In this document: positions 35,048 to 43,820 of the stretch, in pieces
Layout of the letters: each line of letters opens with the position of its first letter
Numbering within the stretch: the stretch's first letter is position 1
Source of the DNA: Enterobacter sp. 638
GTDB taxonomy: Bacteria; Pseudomonadota; Gammaproteobacteria; Enterobacterales; Enterobacteriaceae
Direction: 5' to 3'
NCBI RefSeq assembly: GCF_000016325.1
Contig: NC_009436.1
Location: 2,480,001 to 2,544,000 of the forward strand
Length of the DNA: 64,000 bases
Notes under the pieces: generated by a model
What the model was told of the DNA's origin: nothing
The model's input: the letters and a program-made list of their open reading frames with translations, nothing else
Database searches by the model: none
Program-made: the position numbers and the translations under genes

Positions 35048-35063
35048 TGCAAAGCGGATGCCA
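35048..35063 (-). promoter_or_regulatory. Sigma-54 promoter of the nas operon
   Basis: The minus strand reads TGGCATCCGCTTTGCA, a near-perfect sigma-54 -24/-12 element (TGGCAYR-N4-TTGCW) with correct GG to GC spacing. Transcription would start near 35036, giving a leader of about 110 bases that contains the ANTAR hairpins and terminator before nasF. Nitrogen-limitation control through NtrC follows from this promoter type. Confidence 0.88.
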
Positions 35064-35112
35064 GGTTTTAACGCCTCAATCAGGCAGTTTTCACGCTGTT
35101 GCTCCCGCTTTT

Positions 35113-35151
35113 CGCACCTCAATCATGCAAACCTTGCCCGCCCATTGTGCA
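35113..35151 (-). promoter_or_regulatory. Candidate NtrC binding sites
   Basis: Two 17-base dyads fit the NtrC pattern TGCAC-N7-GTGCA in part: TGCATGATTGAGGTGCG (35113-35129) and TGCACAATGGGCGGGCA (35135-35151), centred near -85 and -107 from the inferred start. Their position upstream of a sigma-54 promoter supports the call, but each has mismatches. Confidence 0.5.
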
Positions 35152-35152
35152 T

Positions 35153-36337
35153 CTACCCCTTTGGTATTACCTGCCATAACGTCTTTACCGTGAGCAGCGC
35201 GCGGGCGATATCCACCATGCGTTGATTCTTATCCATCGCCATTTTGCGCAGGGCATACCACGCCTGTTCTTCGCTCATATTTTGATGCGTCATGAGCACG
35301 CTTTTCGCTTTATCGATGGTTTTGCGCTCCTCAAGCGTGTCGCGCAACGAAGCAAGCTGGCGGGACAATAGTTCGATTTCGCGCGCCTGCTGACGCACCA
35401 GCGACAGGAGCGGTTTGTCGGGCCAGTGCGTGAACGGGTCATCCGTCTCGTCAGTAAGCCCAAACGATTCATTATCTGAATGCATTTTCTCTTCGACGGC
35501 GTGCATCAGATCGGCAATCATCACCTCTTCCAGAGCGCGTAAATGTTCAAGGCGCGCCGTTTGCAGCGCAAACCAGTTGAGCGCAGTCGCCCCCTGGTCG
35601 GCAGACGGTTGGCGGGTACAGGCGATCCGGCGCAGCTGTTCGGTTTCGACACCGGGCAGGCAGTGGCGATCAAAGGTGGTCTGCACGTCAGGCTGGACGC
35701 GCGACAGGAAAACATCAAAACAGGCTTGCTGAGCGTCGATGCGATCGACCAGCGTCTGGCGCATATCATCGCTAAAGTGGCCTTCGGTAAAACCAATCGC
35801 GCCCAGCGCGCGCTCCTGCCCCGCCAGCTCTTTGCCCTGCATCAGGCTATACAGCGCCACAAAACGACTGGCTATTTGCGGATCGTCAATGCTGTCATTG
35901 AGCTGAGGAATGATACTGAGGACATGGCGCAGCGTACGGCTGTATTGTTCCATCGCCAGATGCGCTTTGATGCTGCGCGACACGACGGCCTCCCGCAATG
36001 GACCCAACTGCTCAAGCTGATGGAGTGCGCTGGCGATACGCTCGCAGACGGCGCTGCCTGAAAAAGGCGACTGCTGCGCCAGCGCAACGTGAAATGCTGC
36101 CAGGTTTTCATCGGCTAATGCCCGGCTGGCTTTACACTCGGCGGCGTACAGCTTCCCCTGCGAGCAGAGCCAGATGTTTGACGCCCCGCGCTCGCACTGT
36201 AGCATGTGGGCAAGCGTGCTGATGCAGCTCACCAGTTCGCCGAGCTGCGCCAGGTTGCTGAACTGTTGTTTGCGCATCCGCTTTGCGCGCTGAAGCCATT
36301 CGGTTGCGCCGGGGGGACTGCCGTAGATGTTCGTCAT
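35153..36337 (-). CDS. nasR: NasR, nitrate/nitrite-sensing transcription antiterminator
   Basis: NasR binds nitrate or nitrite with its N-terminal NIT domain and then binds leader RNA with its C-terminal ANTAR domain, so the nas operon is read through. The 394-residue soluble protein begins MTNIYGSPPGATEWLQRAKR; the NIT region covers about residues 30-270 and is all-helical. The ANTAR domain (about 320-385) shows ERKTIDKAKSVLMTHQNMSE and a following three-helix motif. It lies directly upstream of the nas operon in the same direction. The ATG at 36337 has GGGAGAG upstream. Confidence 0.95.
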   Translation of the reverse strand: MTNIYGSPPGATEWLQRAKRMRKQQFSNLAQLGELVSCISTLAHMLQCERGASNIWLCSQGKLYAAECKASRALADENLAAFHVALAQQSPFSGSAVCERIASALHQLEQLGPLREAVVSRSIKAHLAMEQYSRTLRHVLSIIPQLNDSIDDPQIASRFVALYSLMQGKELAGQERALGAIGFTEGHFSDDMRQTLVDRIDAQQACFDVFLSRVQPDVQTTFDRHCLPGVETEQLRRIACTRQPSADQGATALNWFALQTARLEHLRALEEVMIADLMHAVEEKMHSDNESFGLTDETDDPFTHWPDKPLLSLVRQQAREIELLSRQLASLRDTLEERKTIDKAKSVLMTHQNMSEEQAWYALRKMAMDKNQRMVDIARALLTVKTLWQVIPKG

Positions 36338-36409
36338 GCTTACTCTCCCGGATCGTTTTATTCCTTGAGCTAAGCAATATCCGTGCCCCTTTATGAAACT
36401 GGAGTCAAC

Positions 36410-36763
36410 ATGCAGAAAATCGTTATCGTCGCCAACGGTGCGGCTTACGGAAGTGAATCTCTTTTTAACAGTCTGCGACTGGCAATTGCTTTACGCGATC
36501 AGGAGAGCGCTCTGGAACTGCGGCTTTTTTTGATGTCGGATGCGGTGACCGCCGGGCTAAAAGGACAGAAACCTGCCGAGGGCTATAACATCCAGCAGAT
36601 GCTGGAGATCCTGACCGCGCAGGACGTTCCGGTAAAGCTGTGCAAGACCTGCACTGACGGACGCGGGATCACCTCTTTGCCGCTGATTGAGGGCGTGGAA
36701 ATCGGCACGTTGGTCGAATTAGCCCAGTGGACGCTGGCCGCCGATAAAGTATTAACTTTTTAA
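36410..36763 (+). CDS. ychN: YchN, DsrE-family protein
   Basis: YchN is a 117-residue protein of the DsrE/DsrF-like fold; the E. coli protein forms hexamers and its function is unknown. The chain starts MQKIVIVANGAAYGSESLFN and has conserved cysteines in VKLCKTCTDGRG, which sit at the sulfur-relay position of related DsrE proteins. The ATG at 36410 has GGAG upstream; an in-frame start nine codons earlier lacks one. In E. coli ychN lies next to ychO; here the IS and the nas locus separate them. Confidence 0.94.
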   Translation: MQKIVIVANGAAYGSESLFNSLRLAIALRDQESALELRLFLMSDAVTAGLKGQKPAEGYNIQQMLEILTAQDVPVKLCKTCTDGRGITSLPLIEGVEIGTLVELAQWTLAADKVLTF

Positions 36764-36869
36764 TAATAAACCTCAGAAAATATTATTTTCTTATGGAAGC
36801 GGTTGCACCATCAAGTTCCCGGCTGGGTTGCCGATACGAATCTTAAGTCAACTCAGCAGGTATTAACGT

Positions 36870-38654
36870 ATGTTCAGGTCAATTCGCGCTCGTATCATCG
36901 CCGCAACGACAGGCTGTCTGGTCGTTGCCCTTATTCTTAATACCGTTATCAACTTCTACGTCACACGGCAGGATAACCAACAATCTCAGCGCGATATCCT
37001 GGCCAGTACCAGCGCCAGCCACAATATGGCTATTGCCGACTGGGTGAATAGCAAGCTCACGGTAATCGCGTCTGCGCAATCCGTGGCCCTGAATGACGAT
37101 CCGGTCCCGGTGTTTAAACAGCTGGCTCAGGCGGGTGGGTTTACCAACGTTTACGTCGGCTACGCCAGTAAAACGGCGAAATTCTCCGATCCCGAGGGCG
37201 TACCGGCTGATTATGATCCGACCGTTCGCCCTTGGTATCAGCAGGTTGTTACCGCCGATGCGCCCGTCGTGACTGCGCCTTATGTGGATGCCGGAACGGC
37301 TAAACTGGTGGTGACGTTTGCCGTGCCGGTGAAAGAGAACGGTGAGCTGAAAGCGGTCGTCGCCGGAGACGTGGCGATGGACAGCGTGGTCGCGAACGTT
37401 CGCGGGATCCATCCTACGCCTGCCAGCAGCGGGTTGCTGATCGACAGCGACGGGACTGTGATTGCCGCAAACGATCCGGCTCAAACAATGAAGCCGTTTT
37501 CCGAAGCCATCAAAAATGTGGATTTGAACGCGCTGAAAAAAGGTGCAGCCATCGACGGAACCTTAGGGGGCGTCGAGAAAACCTTTATCGCCACCCCGGT
37601 CGCGGGCACCCACTGGATGTTGGTGGTCGCACTCGACAACAGCGACGCCACGTCGGGAATGCGTTCGCTGCTGAAAGCCTCTGGCCTGTCGCTGGTGATT
37701 CTGGTGCTGCTCAGCGGGGCCATTATTCACTTCGTGATCGCCCGATTGCTGAAACGCCTGTCAGATGTTCGTGATGCCATGCACGCCATCGCGAACGGGA
37801 CCAACGATTTGTCTCAGCGCTTACCGGAAAATGGTCAGGATGAAGTGGCAGAAATCGCCCACGCGTTTAACGCCTTTAGCGATAAGCTCTCGACAGTGAT
37901 GGTGCAACTGCGTGATGCCAGCGCCTCGGTGAAAAATGCGGCGCGTGAAATTGCGGCCGGCAACCAGGATCTTTCCGGGCGTACCGAACAAGCCGCCTCC
38001 AGCCTGCGTGAAACCGCCAGTGCGGTTGAGCAAATTACCGCGTCTGTGACGCAGTCTAATGAGTCCGCCGCTGAAGCCAACGATCAGGCCAGTAAAGCCT
38101 CTGCTGCCGCATCACGCGGGGGCGAAGTGGTTTCACAAGCCATCACCACCATGCAGTCAATTGAAGTGGCCTCTGCGAAGATCGGGGACATCACCAGCGT
38201 TATCGACGGAATCGCATTCCAGACCAACATTCTGGCGCTGAACGCAGCGGTGGAAGCCGCGCGTGCGGGTGAACAAGGTCGCGGGTTTGCGGTGGTTGCG
38301 GGCGAAGTGCGCAGTCTGGCGAGCCGCAGTGCGCAGGCCGCGAAAGAGATCAAAACGCTGATCGATTCGACCGCCCACAGCGTGGCAACCGGATCGCGCT
38401 ATGTTCACCTTGCCGGTGAAAGCATGGATGAGATTCGCGCGAGCATTGGTAGCGTGTCGGGGATTATGCGTGAAATTTCAGTGGCGACCAGCGAGCAGAT
38501 GAAAGGCATTCATGAGATTAATCATGCCGTGACGCATCTCGATCGCATGGTGCAGCAGAACGCCGAACTGGTGGTGGAATCCGCCGCCGCGGCAGGCGCT
38601 CTGCAGAGCCAGGCGGGTGACCTGGCTGAAACGGCTGGTCATTTCCGCATTTAA
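36870..38654 (+). CDS. Methyl-accepting chemotaxis protein with dCache sensor
   Basis: This 594-residue chemoreceptor has one N-terminal membrane helix (about residues 8-30), a periplasmic dCache_1 domain (about 35-260), a second helix (about 268-290), a HAMP domain, and the long cytoplasmic methyl-accepting coiled coil with the highly conserved hairpin tip EAARAGEQGRGFAVVAGEVR. The sensor has the residues linked to amino-acid binding in dCache proteins: Y115, R120, W122, Y138 and D167 (around YDPTVRPWY and AGDVAMD). It ends GHFRI, without the NWETF-type CheR tether, so it depends on other receptors for adaptation or is short-range. It is not in the E. coli version of this locus. Confidence 0.92.
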   Translation: MFRSIRARIIAATTGCLVVALILNTVINFYVTRQDNQQSQRDILASTSASHNMAIADWVNSKLTVIASAQSVALNDDPVPVFKQLAQAGGFTNVYVGYASKTAKFSDPEGVPADYDPTVRPWYQQVVTADAPVVTAPYVDAGTAKLVVTFAVPVKENGELKAVVAGDVAMDSVVANVRGIHPTPASSGLLIDSDGTVIAANDPAQTMKPFSEAIKNVDLNALKKGAAIDGTLGGVEKTFIATPVAGTHWMLVVALDNSDATSGMRSLLKASGLSLVILVLLSGAIIHFVIARLLKRLSDVRDAMHAIANGTNDLSQRLPENGQDEVAEIAHAFNAFSDKLSTVMVQLRDASASVKNAAREIAAGNQDLSGRTEQAASSLRETASAVEQITASVTQSNESAAEANDQASKASAAASRGGEVVSQAITTMQSIEVASAKIGDITSVIDGIAFQTNILALNAAVEAARAGEQGRGFAVVAGEVRSLASRSAQAAKEIKTLIDSTAHSVATGSRYVHLAGESMDEIRASIGSVSGIMREISVATSEQMKGIHEINHAVTHLDRMVQQNAELVVESAAAAGALQSQAGDLAETAGHFRI

Positions 38655-38663
38655 TGTTATGAC

Positions 38664-38693
38664 GGCGCGTATTTGCCTGTTCAAATACGCGCC
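38664..38693. terminator. Perfect hairpin after the chemoreceptor gene
   Basis: GGCGCGTATTTG-CCTGTT-CAAATACGCGCC is a perfect 12-bp stem, 10 bases after the stop codon. There is no clear T-run after it, so it may protect the mRNA 3' end or be an incomplete terminator. Confidence 0.55.
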
Positions 38694-38867
38694 AGTTAAT
38701 CCCTTTCAGGCATTTTGTCATTTTTGTTTAATCGTTACGCCATTTTTTGATCAAAATCAGCATCCCGACCCTTCCCCTTTGGTGTTATGCCATGAGTGAA
38801 TTGTGAACAACATCACGCTCAGGATTAACCGCAGGGAGAGCGTTGTTTTCGGACTACGGGGTAAATA

Positions 38868-39110
38868 ATGGCACTGGTAAAAACAAGTTTGAAACTGTTT
38901 GGCGGGGATACAGTGGTGGTGCGTTGCTCAGAGCGCTGTCATATTCATTTGATGAGCACAAAAGCGCAGAAGTCGTCGCAGGCGGATATTTTAAGCGTGC
39001 AGAACAAAGATAATGCGTGGCTAACGGTGCCTTATACCGGCACATGGGATGTGTTGATCGACAGTCACAGTCAGTCGCTCGAACACTCCGTGAGTTATGT
39101 AGCAGCGTGA
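38868..39110 (+). CDS. Small DUF1883-like protein
   Basis: An 80-residue protein begins MALVKTSLKLFGGDTVVVRC and ends TWDVLIDSHSQSLEHSVSYV. The pattern of a GDTVVV strand, a cysteine/histidine pair (CSERCHIHL) and a C-terminal YTGTWDVLID motif resembles DUF1883-domain proteins, whose function is unknown. There is a GGGG ribosome-binding motif upstream and a clear terminator after it, so it looks like a real monocistronic gene. No signal or membrane segment. I am fairly sure it is expressed; the family call is a resemblance only. Confidence 0.7.
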   Translation: MALVKTSLKLFGGDTVVVRCSERCHIHLMSTKAQKSSQADILSVQNKDNAWLTVPYTGTWDVLIDSHSQSLEHSVSYVAA

Positions 39111-39123
39111 CAGCGAAGGGTAC

Positions 39124-39156
39124 GGCCCGGAACGCATGGCGTGACCGGGCTTTTTT
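39124..39156 (+). terminator. Terminator of the DUF1883-like gene
   Basis: GCCCGG-N14-CCGGGC, with an inner ACGC/GCGT stem, is followed by TTTTTT. It sits directly before the 3' end of chaC. Confidence 0.85.
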
Positions 39157-39157
39157 A

Positions 39158-39853
39158 TCAGGCGAATCCTGGGCGTAACTGCCCTTCCTGAGATTCTCCG
39201 TCCATCAACGTTTTGACCTTCGACACCAGCTCGTTCAGGCAGTCATCTTTCATTCCCAAACGTGCCAGTTCTTGATCAAGCGAGAATACATACTCTGCGT
39301 TGGTGCCCAGCGGGCCGCTGGCCGCTGCAATCAACGGCGCAATCACCTGCGTGCGGGTGTCCGCTTCGTAGAGCGCATGACGCGGGTCCATGATAAACAC
39401 CAGCGCATTGACGGTGCGTCCGTCGTCGAGTTCCAGCTTGCACCAGCTCGGCATATAGCAGCCGGTGATCATTTCGCGCTTCCACAGCAGGGTCAGCTCG
39501 TCTTCCAGCGTGTCGTCCGGCAAACGGTACGCCACGCCCGTGGTGCGCCCGCCCTCTTTCAGTGCAAGCATCCGGCCTGGCTGACAGGCACTTCCGCGTC
39601 CAGCCGTCAGGCGCAAACAAAACGCGCGATGCCAGCCAGGGAGCGTACCCGTAGCGGATTCGCGGTATTCCAGCGCGGGATTCCACATCAGCGAGCCATA
39701 GCCAAAGATCCACACCGGGCCATTATCAGGACGGCAGGCCATCGTCGCCGCAAGCGACGCTGCACGCTGTTCGGCTGACCAGAGAAGCGATTCTTCTATG
39801 TCACCAAATGCCGTTTTACAATCTGCGTTCAACAAGAAATCACGCGTTAACAC
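39158..39853 (-). CDS. chaC: Glutathione-specific gamma-glutamylcyclotransferase ChaC
   Basis: ChaC splits cytosolic glutathione into 5-oxoproline and Cys-Gly. The 231-residue protein has the gamma-glutamylcyclotransferase signature FGYGSLMWNP near residue 50 and the catalytic glutamate in the central region around REMITGCYMPSW. I place the start at the GTG at 39853 because GGAGG lies seven bases upstream and the length then equals E. coli ChaC (231). It lies 178 bases downstream of chaB on the same strand, the usual chaBC order. Confidence 0.95.
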   Translation of the reverse strand: MLTRDFLLNADCKTAFGDIEESLLWSAEQRAASLAATMACRPDNGPVWIFGYGSLMWNPALEYRESATGTLPGWHRAFCLRLTAGRGSACQPGRMLALKEGGRTTGVAYRLPDDTLEDELTLLWKREMITGCYMPSWCKLELDDGRTVNALVFIMDPRHALYEADTRTQVIAPLIAAASGPLGTNAEYVFSLDQELARLGMKDDCLNELVSKVKTLMDGESQEGQLRPGFA

Positions 39854-40031
39854 TTTACACCTCCGCCACTGCTTGCTTCCTTGCGACAACTGTTAGCGCC
39901 TTCCCGGCATTGTATTGACTGCTCATTTTGACAGCAGTTAACAAACGATAAGCAAATAACGGGCCGGTTGCAATACAACGAAAGTTCAACAGCCAGAAAT
40001 GTCCAAACAGAGGCGGCTAATCATTTGGCTG

Positions 40032-40262
40032 CTATTTCTTTTTGTGCCACTTATCATCCTCACCTTTTTCGTAATCATGTTTGACCGCAGCCCAGGCAAC
40101 GCGATGTGCGGTCTCTTCGCGGCTGGCATCGTCCCGGCGATCGTCTTTGTCTTTGTATTGATCCCAGGCGCTGTTAAACGCTTCTTTATAAATCTCCTGC
40201 GCATGCGCTGGCAGCACATGCTGTACGCTATCGGGTAAATCACTTTTGGATTTATAAGGCAT
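40032..40262 (-). CDS. chaB: ChaB family protein
   Basis: ChaB is a small (76-residue) acidic/basic helical protein, thought to regulate the ChaA cation transporter; the evidence for this is weak. Its sequence begins MPYKSKSDLPDSVQHVLPAH and contains EIYKEAFNSAWDQYKDK and a C-terminal KWHKKK tail, close to E. coli ChaB. Two consecutive ATG codons occur; the second (40262) has better spacing from GAGG. It is divergent from chaA. Confidence 0.95.
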   Translation of the reverse strand: MPYKSKSDLPDSVQHVLPAHAQEIYKEAFNSAWDQYKDKDDRRDDASREETAHRVAWAAVKHDYEKGEDDKWHKKK

Positions 40263-40532
40263 CATTAACCTCTCTTTTTACTAAAATAATAAGTGTGGTT
40301 GATAGATTTCACCTCTGCCAGCACTATGACATTTGTGTTAAATCAAACAACTTAATACGCTGTTAAGTAGGATATATTTTTCATTAACACGTCATTACGG
40401 GCTGTTTGATTGAAAAATCACACCTGACGTAAAATTAGGTAAAACATTACGCTGATTTACCTGTTTTCTGTTAGTTTAGTGGGCTTGAATTTCACTCTAT
40501 AATTACAATCATCTGCATTGACGGAGAATCGC

Positions 40533-41627
40533 ATGATAACAACACAGGAGGCGGTAAAAACCCGCCACAAGGAGACGTCACTCATTTTCCCGGTCGTGGC
40601 ACTGGCTGTGCTCTTCTTCTTAGGAAGCAGTCAGTCATTGCCAGTGGTCGTTGGGATTAATGCTCTTGCTCTGGTAGGTATTTTATTTAGCGCCTTTAGC
40701 GTAGTACGACACGCCGATGTTCTGGCACACCGTCTTGGAGAGCCTTACGGCTCGCTGATTTTAAGCCTTTCCGTCGTTATCCTCGAAGTCAGTCTCATTT
40801 CTGCATTAATGGCGACAGGCGATGCCGCGCCGACGCTGATGCGCGATACGCTTTATTCCATCATCATGATTGTGACCGGCGGTCTGGTCGGCTTTTCGTT
40901 ATTGCTGGGCGGACAAAAATTTGCGACCCAGTACATGAATTTGTTTGGGATTAAACAGTATCTGATTGCCCTGTTTCCGCTGGCGATTATCGTTCTGGTG
41001 TTTCCGATGGCGCTACCGGGTGCGAATTTCACCACCGGTCAGGCTCTGCTGGTCGCGCTGATCTCTGCCGCAATGTACGGCGTATTCCTGCTGATTCAAA
41101 CCAAGACGCACCAAAGCCTGTTTGTCTATGAGCATGAAGATGACGGCGATGACCCGCATCACGGCAAGCCATCCGCGCATAGCAGCCTGTGGCACACCAT
41201 TTGGCTGATCGTGCATCTGATTGCGGTGATTGCCGTGACCAAGATGAACGCTAATCCGCTCGAAACGCTGTTGACTGAATTGAATGCGCCTGTGGCCTTT
41301 ACCGGCTTCCTGGTGGCCCTGTTGATTCTCTCCCCAGAAGGGTTGGGTGCGCTGAAAGCGGTACTCAACAACCAGGTTCAGCGCGCAATGAATCTGTTCT
41401 TTGGCTCCGTGCTGGCAACGATTTCATTGACCGTTCCTGTCGTGACGATGATTGCCTTTATGACCGGCAATGAGCTGCAGTTTGCGCTGGGTGCGCCAGA
41501 AATGATTGTCATGATGGCGTCATTGTTACTGTGTCAGATATCGTTCTCGACCGGACGCACCAACGTGCTCAACGGTGCAGCGCATATGGCGCTGTTTATC
41601 GCCTATCTGATGACGATCTTCGCCTGA
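40533..41627 (+). CDS. chaA: Sodium-potassium/calcium:proton antiporter ChaA
   Basis: ChaA exports Na+, K+ or Ca2+ in exchange for protons at alkaline pH. The 364-residue protein has about 11 membrane helices, the CaCA/CAX-type motif RHADVLAHRLGEPYGSLILS followed by an acidic residue in VVILEVS, and a central histidine/aspartate-rich cytoplasmic loop (EHEDDGDDPHHGKPSAHSS). The ATG at 40533 has ACGGAG upstream; a TTG 15 bases before it is in frame but unlikely. Length is close to E. coli ChaA (366). Confidence 0.96.
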   Translation: MITTQEAVKTRHKETSLIFPVVALAVLFFLGSSQSLPVVVGINALALVGILFSAFSVVRHADVLAHRLGEPYGSLILSLSVVILEVSLISALMATGDAAPTLMRDTLYSIIMIVTGGLVGFSLLLGGQKFATQYMNLFGIKQYLIALFPLAIIVLVFPMALPGANFTTGQALLVALISAAMYGVFLLIQTKTHQSLFVYEHEDDGDDPHHGKPSAHSSLWHTIWLIVHLIAVIAVTKMNANPLETLLTELNAPVAFTGFLVALLILSPEGLGALKAVLNNQVQRAMNLFFGSVLATISLTVPVVTMIAFMTGNELQFALGAPEMIVMMASLLLCQISFSTGRTNVLNGAAHMALFIAYLMTIFA

Positions 41628-41676
41628 GGCGGGTACTCACCTCCGCCTTCTCGCATGCGTGAAGGTGTAAAACGAA

Positions 41677-41704
41677 AAACGGCAACCCAGGGGTTGCCGT
41701 TTTG
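41677..41704. terminator. Bidirectional terminator between chaA and kdsA
   Basis: AAACGGCAACCC-AGG-GGTTGCCGTTTT has A- and T-rich flanks, so it can stop chaA (plus) and the kdsA operon (minus). Confidence 0.85.
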
Positions 41705-41723
41705 CTTTCTATCACGGGACACT

Positions 41724-42587
<864 letters not shown>

Positions 42588-42614
42588 TTATTCAGGTGTG
42601 AATCGGAATTAAGA

Positions 42615-43424
42615 TTAATGCAGTGTAATTTGTTTGTGCGCGATCGCGTTGATCTGCGCGCGAATCATTTCGCTTATCGGGTCTTCCGGGCACTGCTCAA
42701 CGAAGTAGTTCAAATCCGTCAGCGCAACGTGATCGCAATCCAGCTGTGCGTAGATAAGCCCACGGTCGCGGATCTCATACGGATCTTCTGGATTGAACTG
42801 CAGCAGCACCTCGCTGGCGCGTAAGGCCAGCTCCATCTGGCGCTCTTCCATGAGGGCCGATTTCAGCGTATCAAGCAGCTTGCGCACAACTTCAGCGTTG
42901 TCCGCTTCATCAAGATCTTCGTTGAAAAGTTCAGCCACCGGGCTGATATTGCCTTTCAGCCAGACATCCAGCGTGTGTTCGTCCAGCGTGTCACCGTTGA
43001 AGGGGTTGATTAACCACATCTCGCCTTCCAGCGATTCCGCGCGCAAAATCAGCTGCGTCGGGAAAATAACCGGAACCAGCGGAATATCCAGACGGTTCGC
43101 AACCCATAGCAGAACAGCCCCAAGAGCCACTGCGCTGCCCTGACGGTGTTTGAGTACCTCATCCAGCCAAAGCGCATCGGAAAGGCGGTACACGCCACGC
43201 GTATCGCAAAAGCCCCATTCGCCGTAAAACAGCTCGATCAGTTTTTCCAGTTGCCAGTCCTGAGAACGAGCCTGATTGATCTCTTCGCGCGCCAGGCTCA
43301 CCAGGCTTTCCAGTTCATCGTAGACCCACTCAGATGTGAAATCGTCGCGGATCATCTCCGATATCAGGACCATCCCATCGCAAAGCGGGACTTTATTAAA
43401 TTCGAAATCGGCTAAGGACTTCAT
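42615..43424 (-). CDS. sirB1: SirB1, transglutaminase-like/TPR protein
   Basis: SirB1 (YchA) is a 269-residue protein with an N-terminal SirB1/transglutaminase-like fold (LIELFYGEWGFCDTRGVYRL, then GSAVALGAVLLWVANRLDIP) and C-terminal TPR-like helices (LRASEVLLQFNPEDPYEIRD). Function is unknown; the name comes from an old Salmonella invasion-gene screen. It lies between sirB2 (3 bases upstream) and kdsA, the usual enteric order. Confidence 0.92.
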   Translation of the reverse strand: MKSLADFEFNKVPLCDGMVLISEMIRDDFTSEWVYDELESLVSLAREEINQARSQDWQLEKLIELFYGEWGFCDTRGVYRLSDALWLDEVLKHRQGSAVALGAVLLWVANRLDIPLVPVIFPTQLILRAESLEGEMWLINPFNGDTLDEHTLDVWLKGNISPVAELFNEDLDEADNAEVVRKLLDTLKSALMEERQMELALRASEVLLQFNPEDPYEIRDRGLIYAQLDCDHVALTDLNYFVEQCPEDPISEMIRAQINAIAHKQITLH

Positions 43425-43427
43425 GAC

Positions 43428-43820
43428 TTACCCCAGTAACGGTATTCTTGTGGTGGCGAGTTTAATGATGATGTACAGCACCACCAGCCCCAGCAGAAAG
43501 GCAATAAATCCGGCCTGCTGGCTGCGTGGACGACGACGCCCAAGCGCGATAAAACCCAAAACGATGTAGATGATAACGCCAAACAGCTTCTCAGTCAGCC
43601 ATGTGCCTTTATCAGTAAATGGCAGATAGCCCGTGACCCACATTAAACCCGCGCCGGAAAGGAACAGCACCGTGTCGATACAGTGGGGTGCCACGCGTAC
43701 CCACCGGGCGTCGATCAGTGAATTGTTACTGTAGCGCCACCAGTAGCGGAGAACGAAAAAGCTGATGGTTAGCGCAACGGCGGCAATATGCACATAAATC
43801 AAAACGCTGAACGTGCTCAT
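43428..43820 (-). CDS. sirB2: SirB2, small inner-membrane protein
   Basis: SirB2 (YchQ) is a 130-residue membrane protein with four hydrophobic helices, beginning MSTFSVLIYVHIAAVALTIS and containing the family stretch LRYWWRYSNNSLIDARW. Function is unknown. Its ATG overlaps the prmC stop (ATGA), so translation is coupled. Confidence 0.92.
   Translation of the reverse strand: MSTFSVLIYVHIAAVALTISFFVLRYWWRYSNNSLIDARWVRVAPHCIDTVLFLSGAGLMWVTGYLPFTDKGTWLTEKLFGVIIYIVLGFIALGRRRPRSQQAGFIAFLLGLVVLYIIIKLATTRIPLLG

Noticed and set aside
25496..36337. nas locus as a recently acquired foreign island
   Set aside because: Codon use and GC look like neighbouring genes and no integrase, att site or tRNA borders it; only the IS lies beside it.
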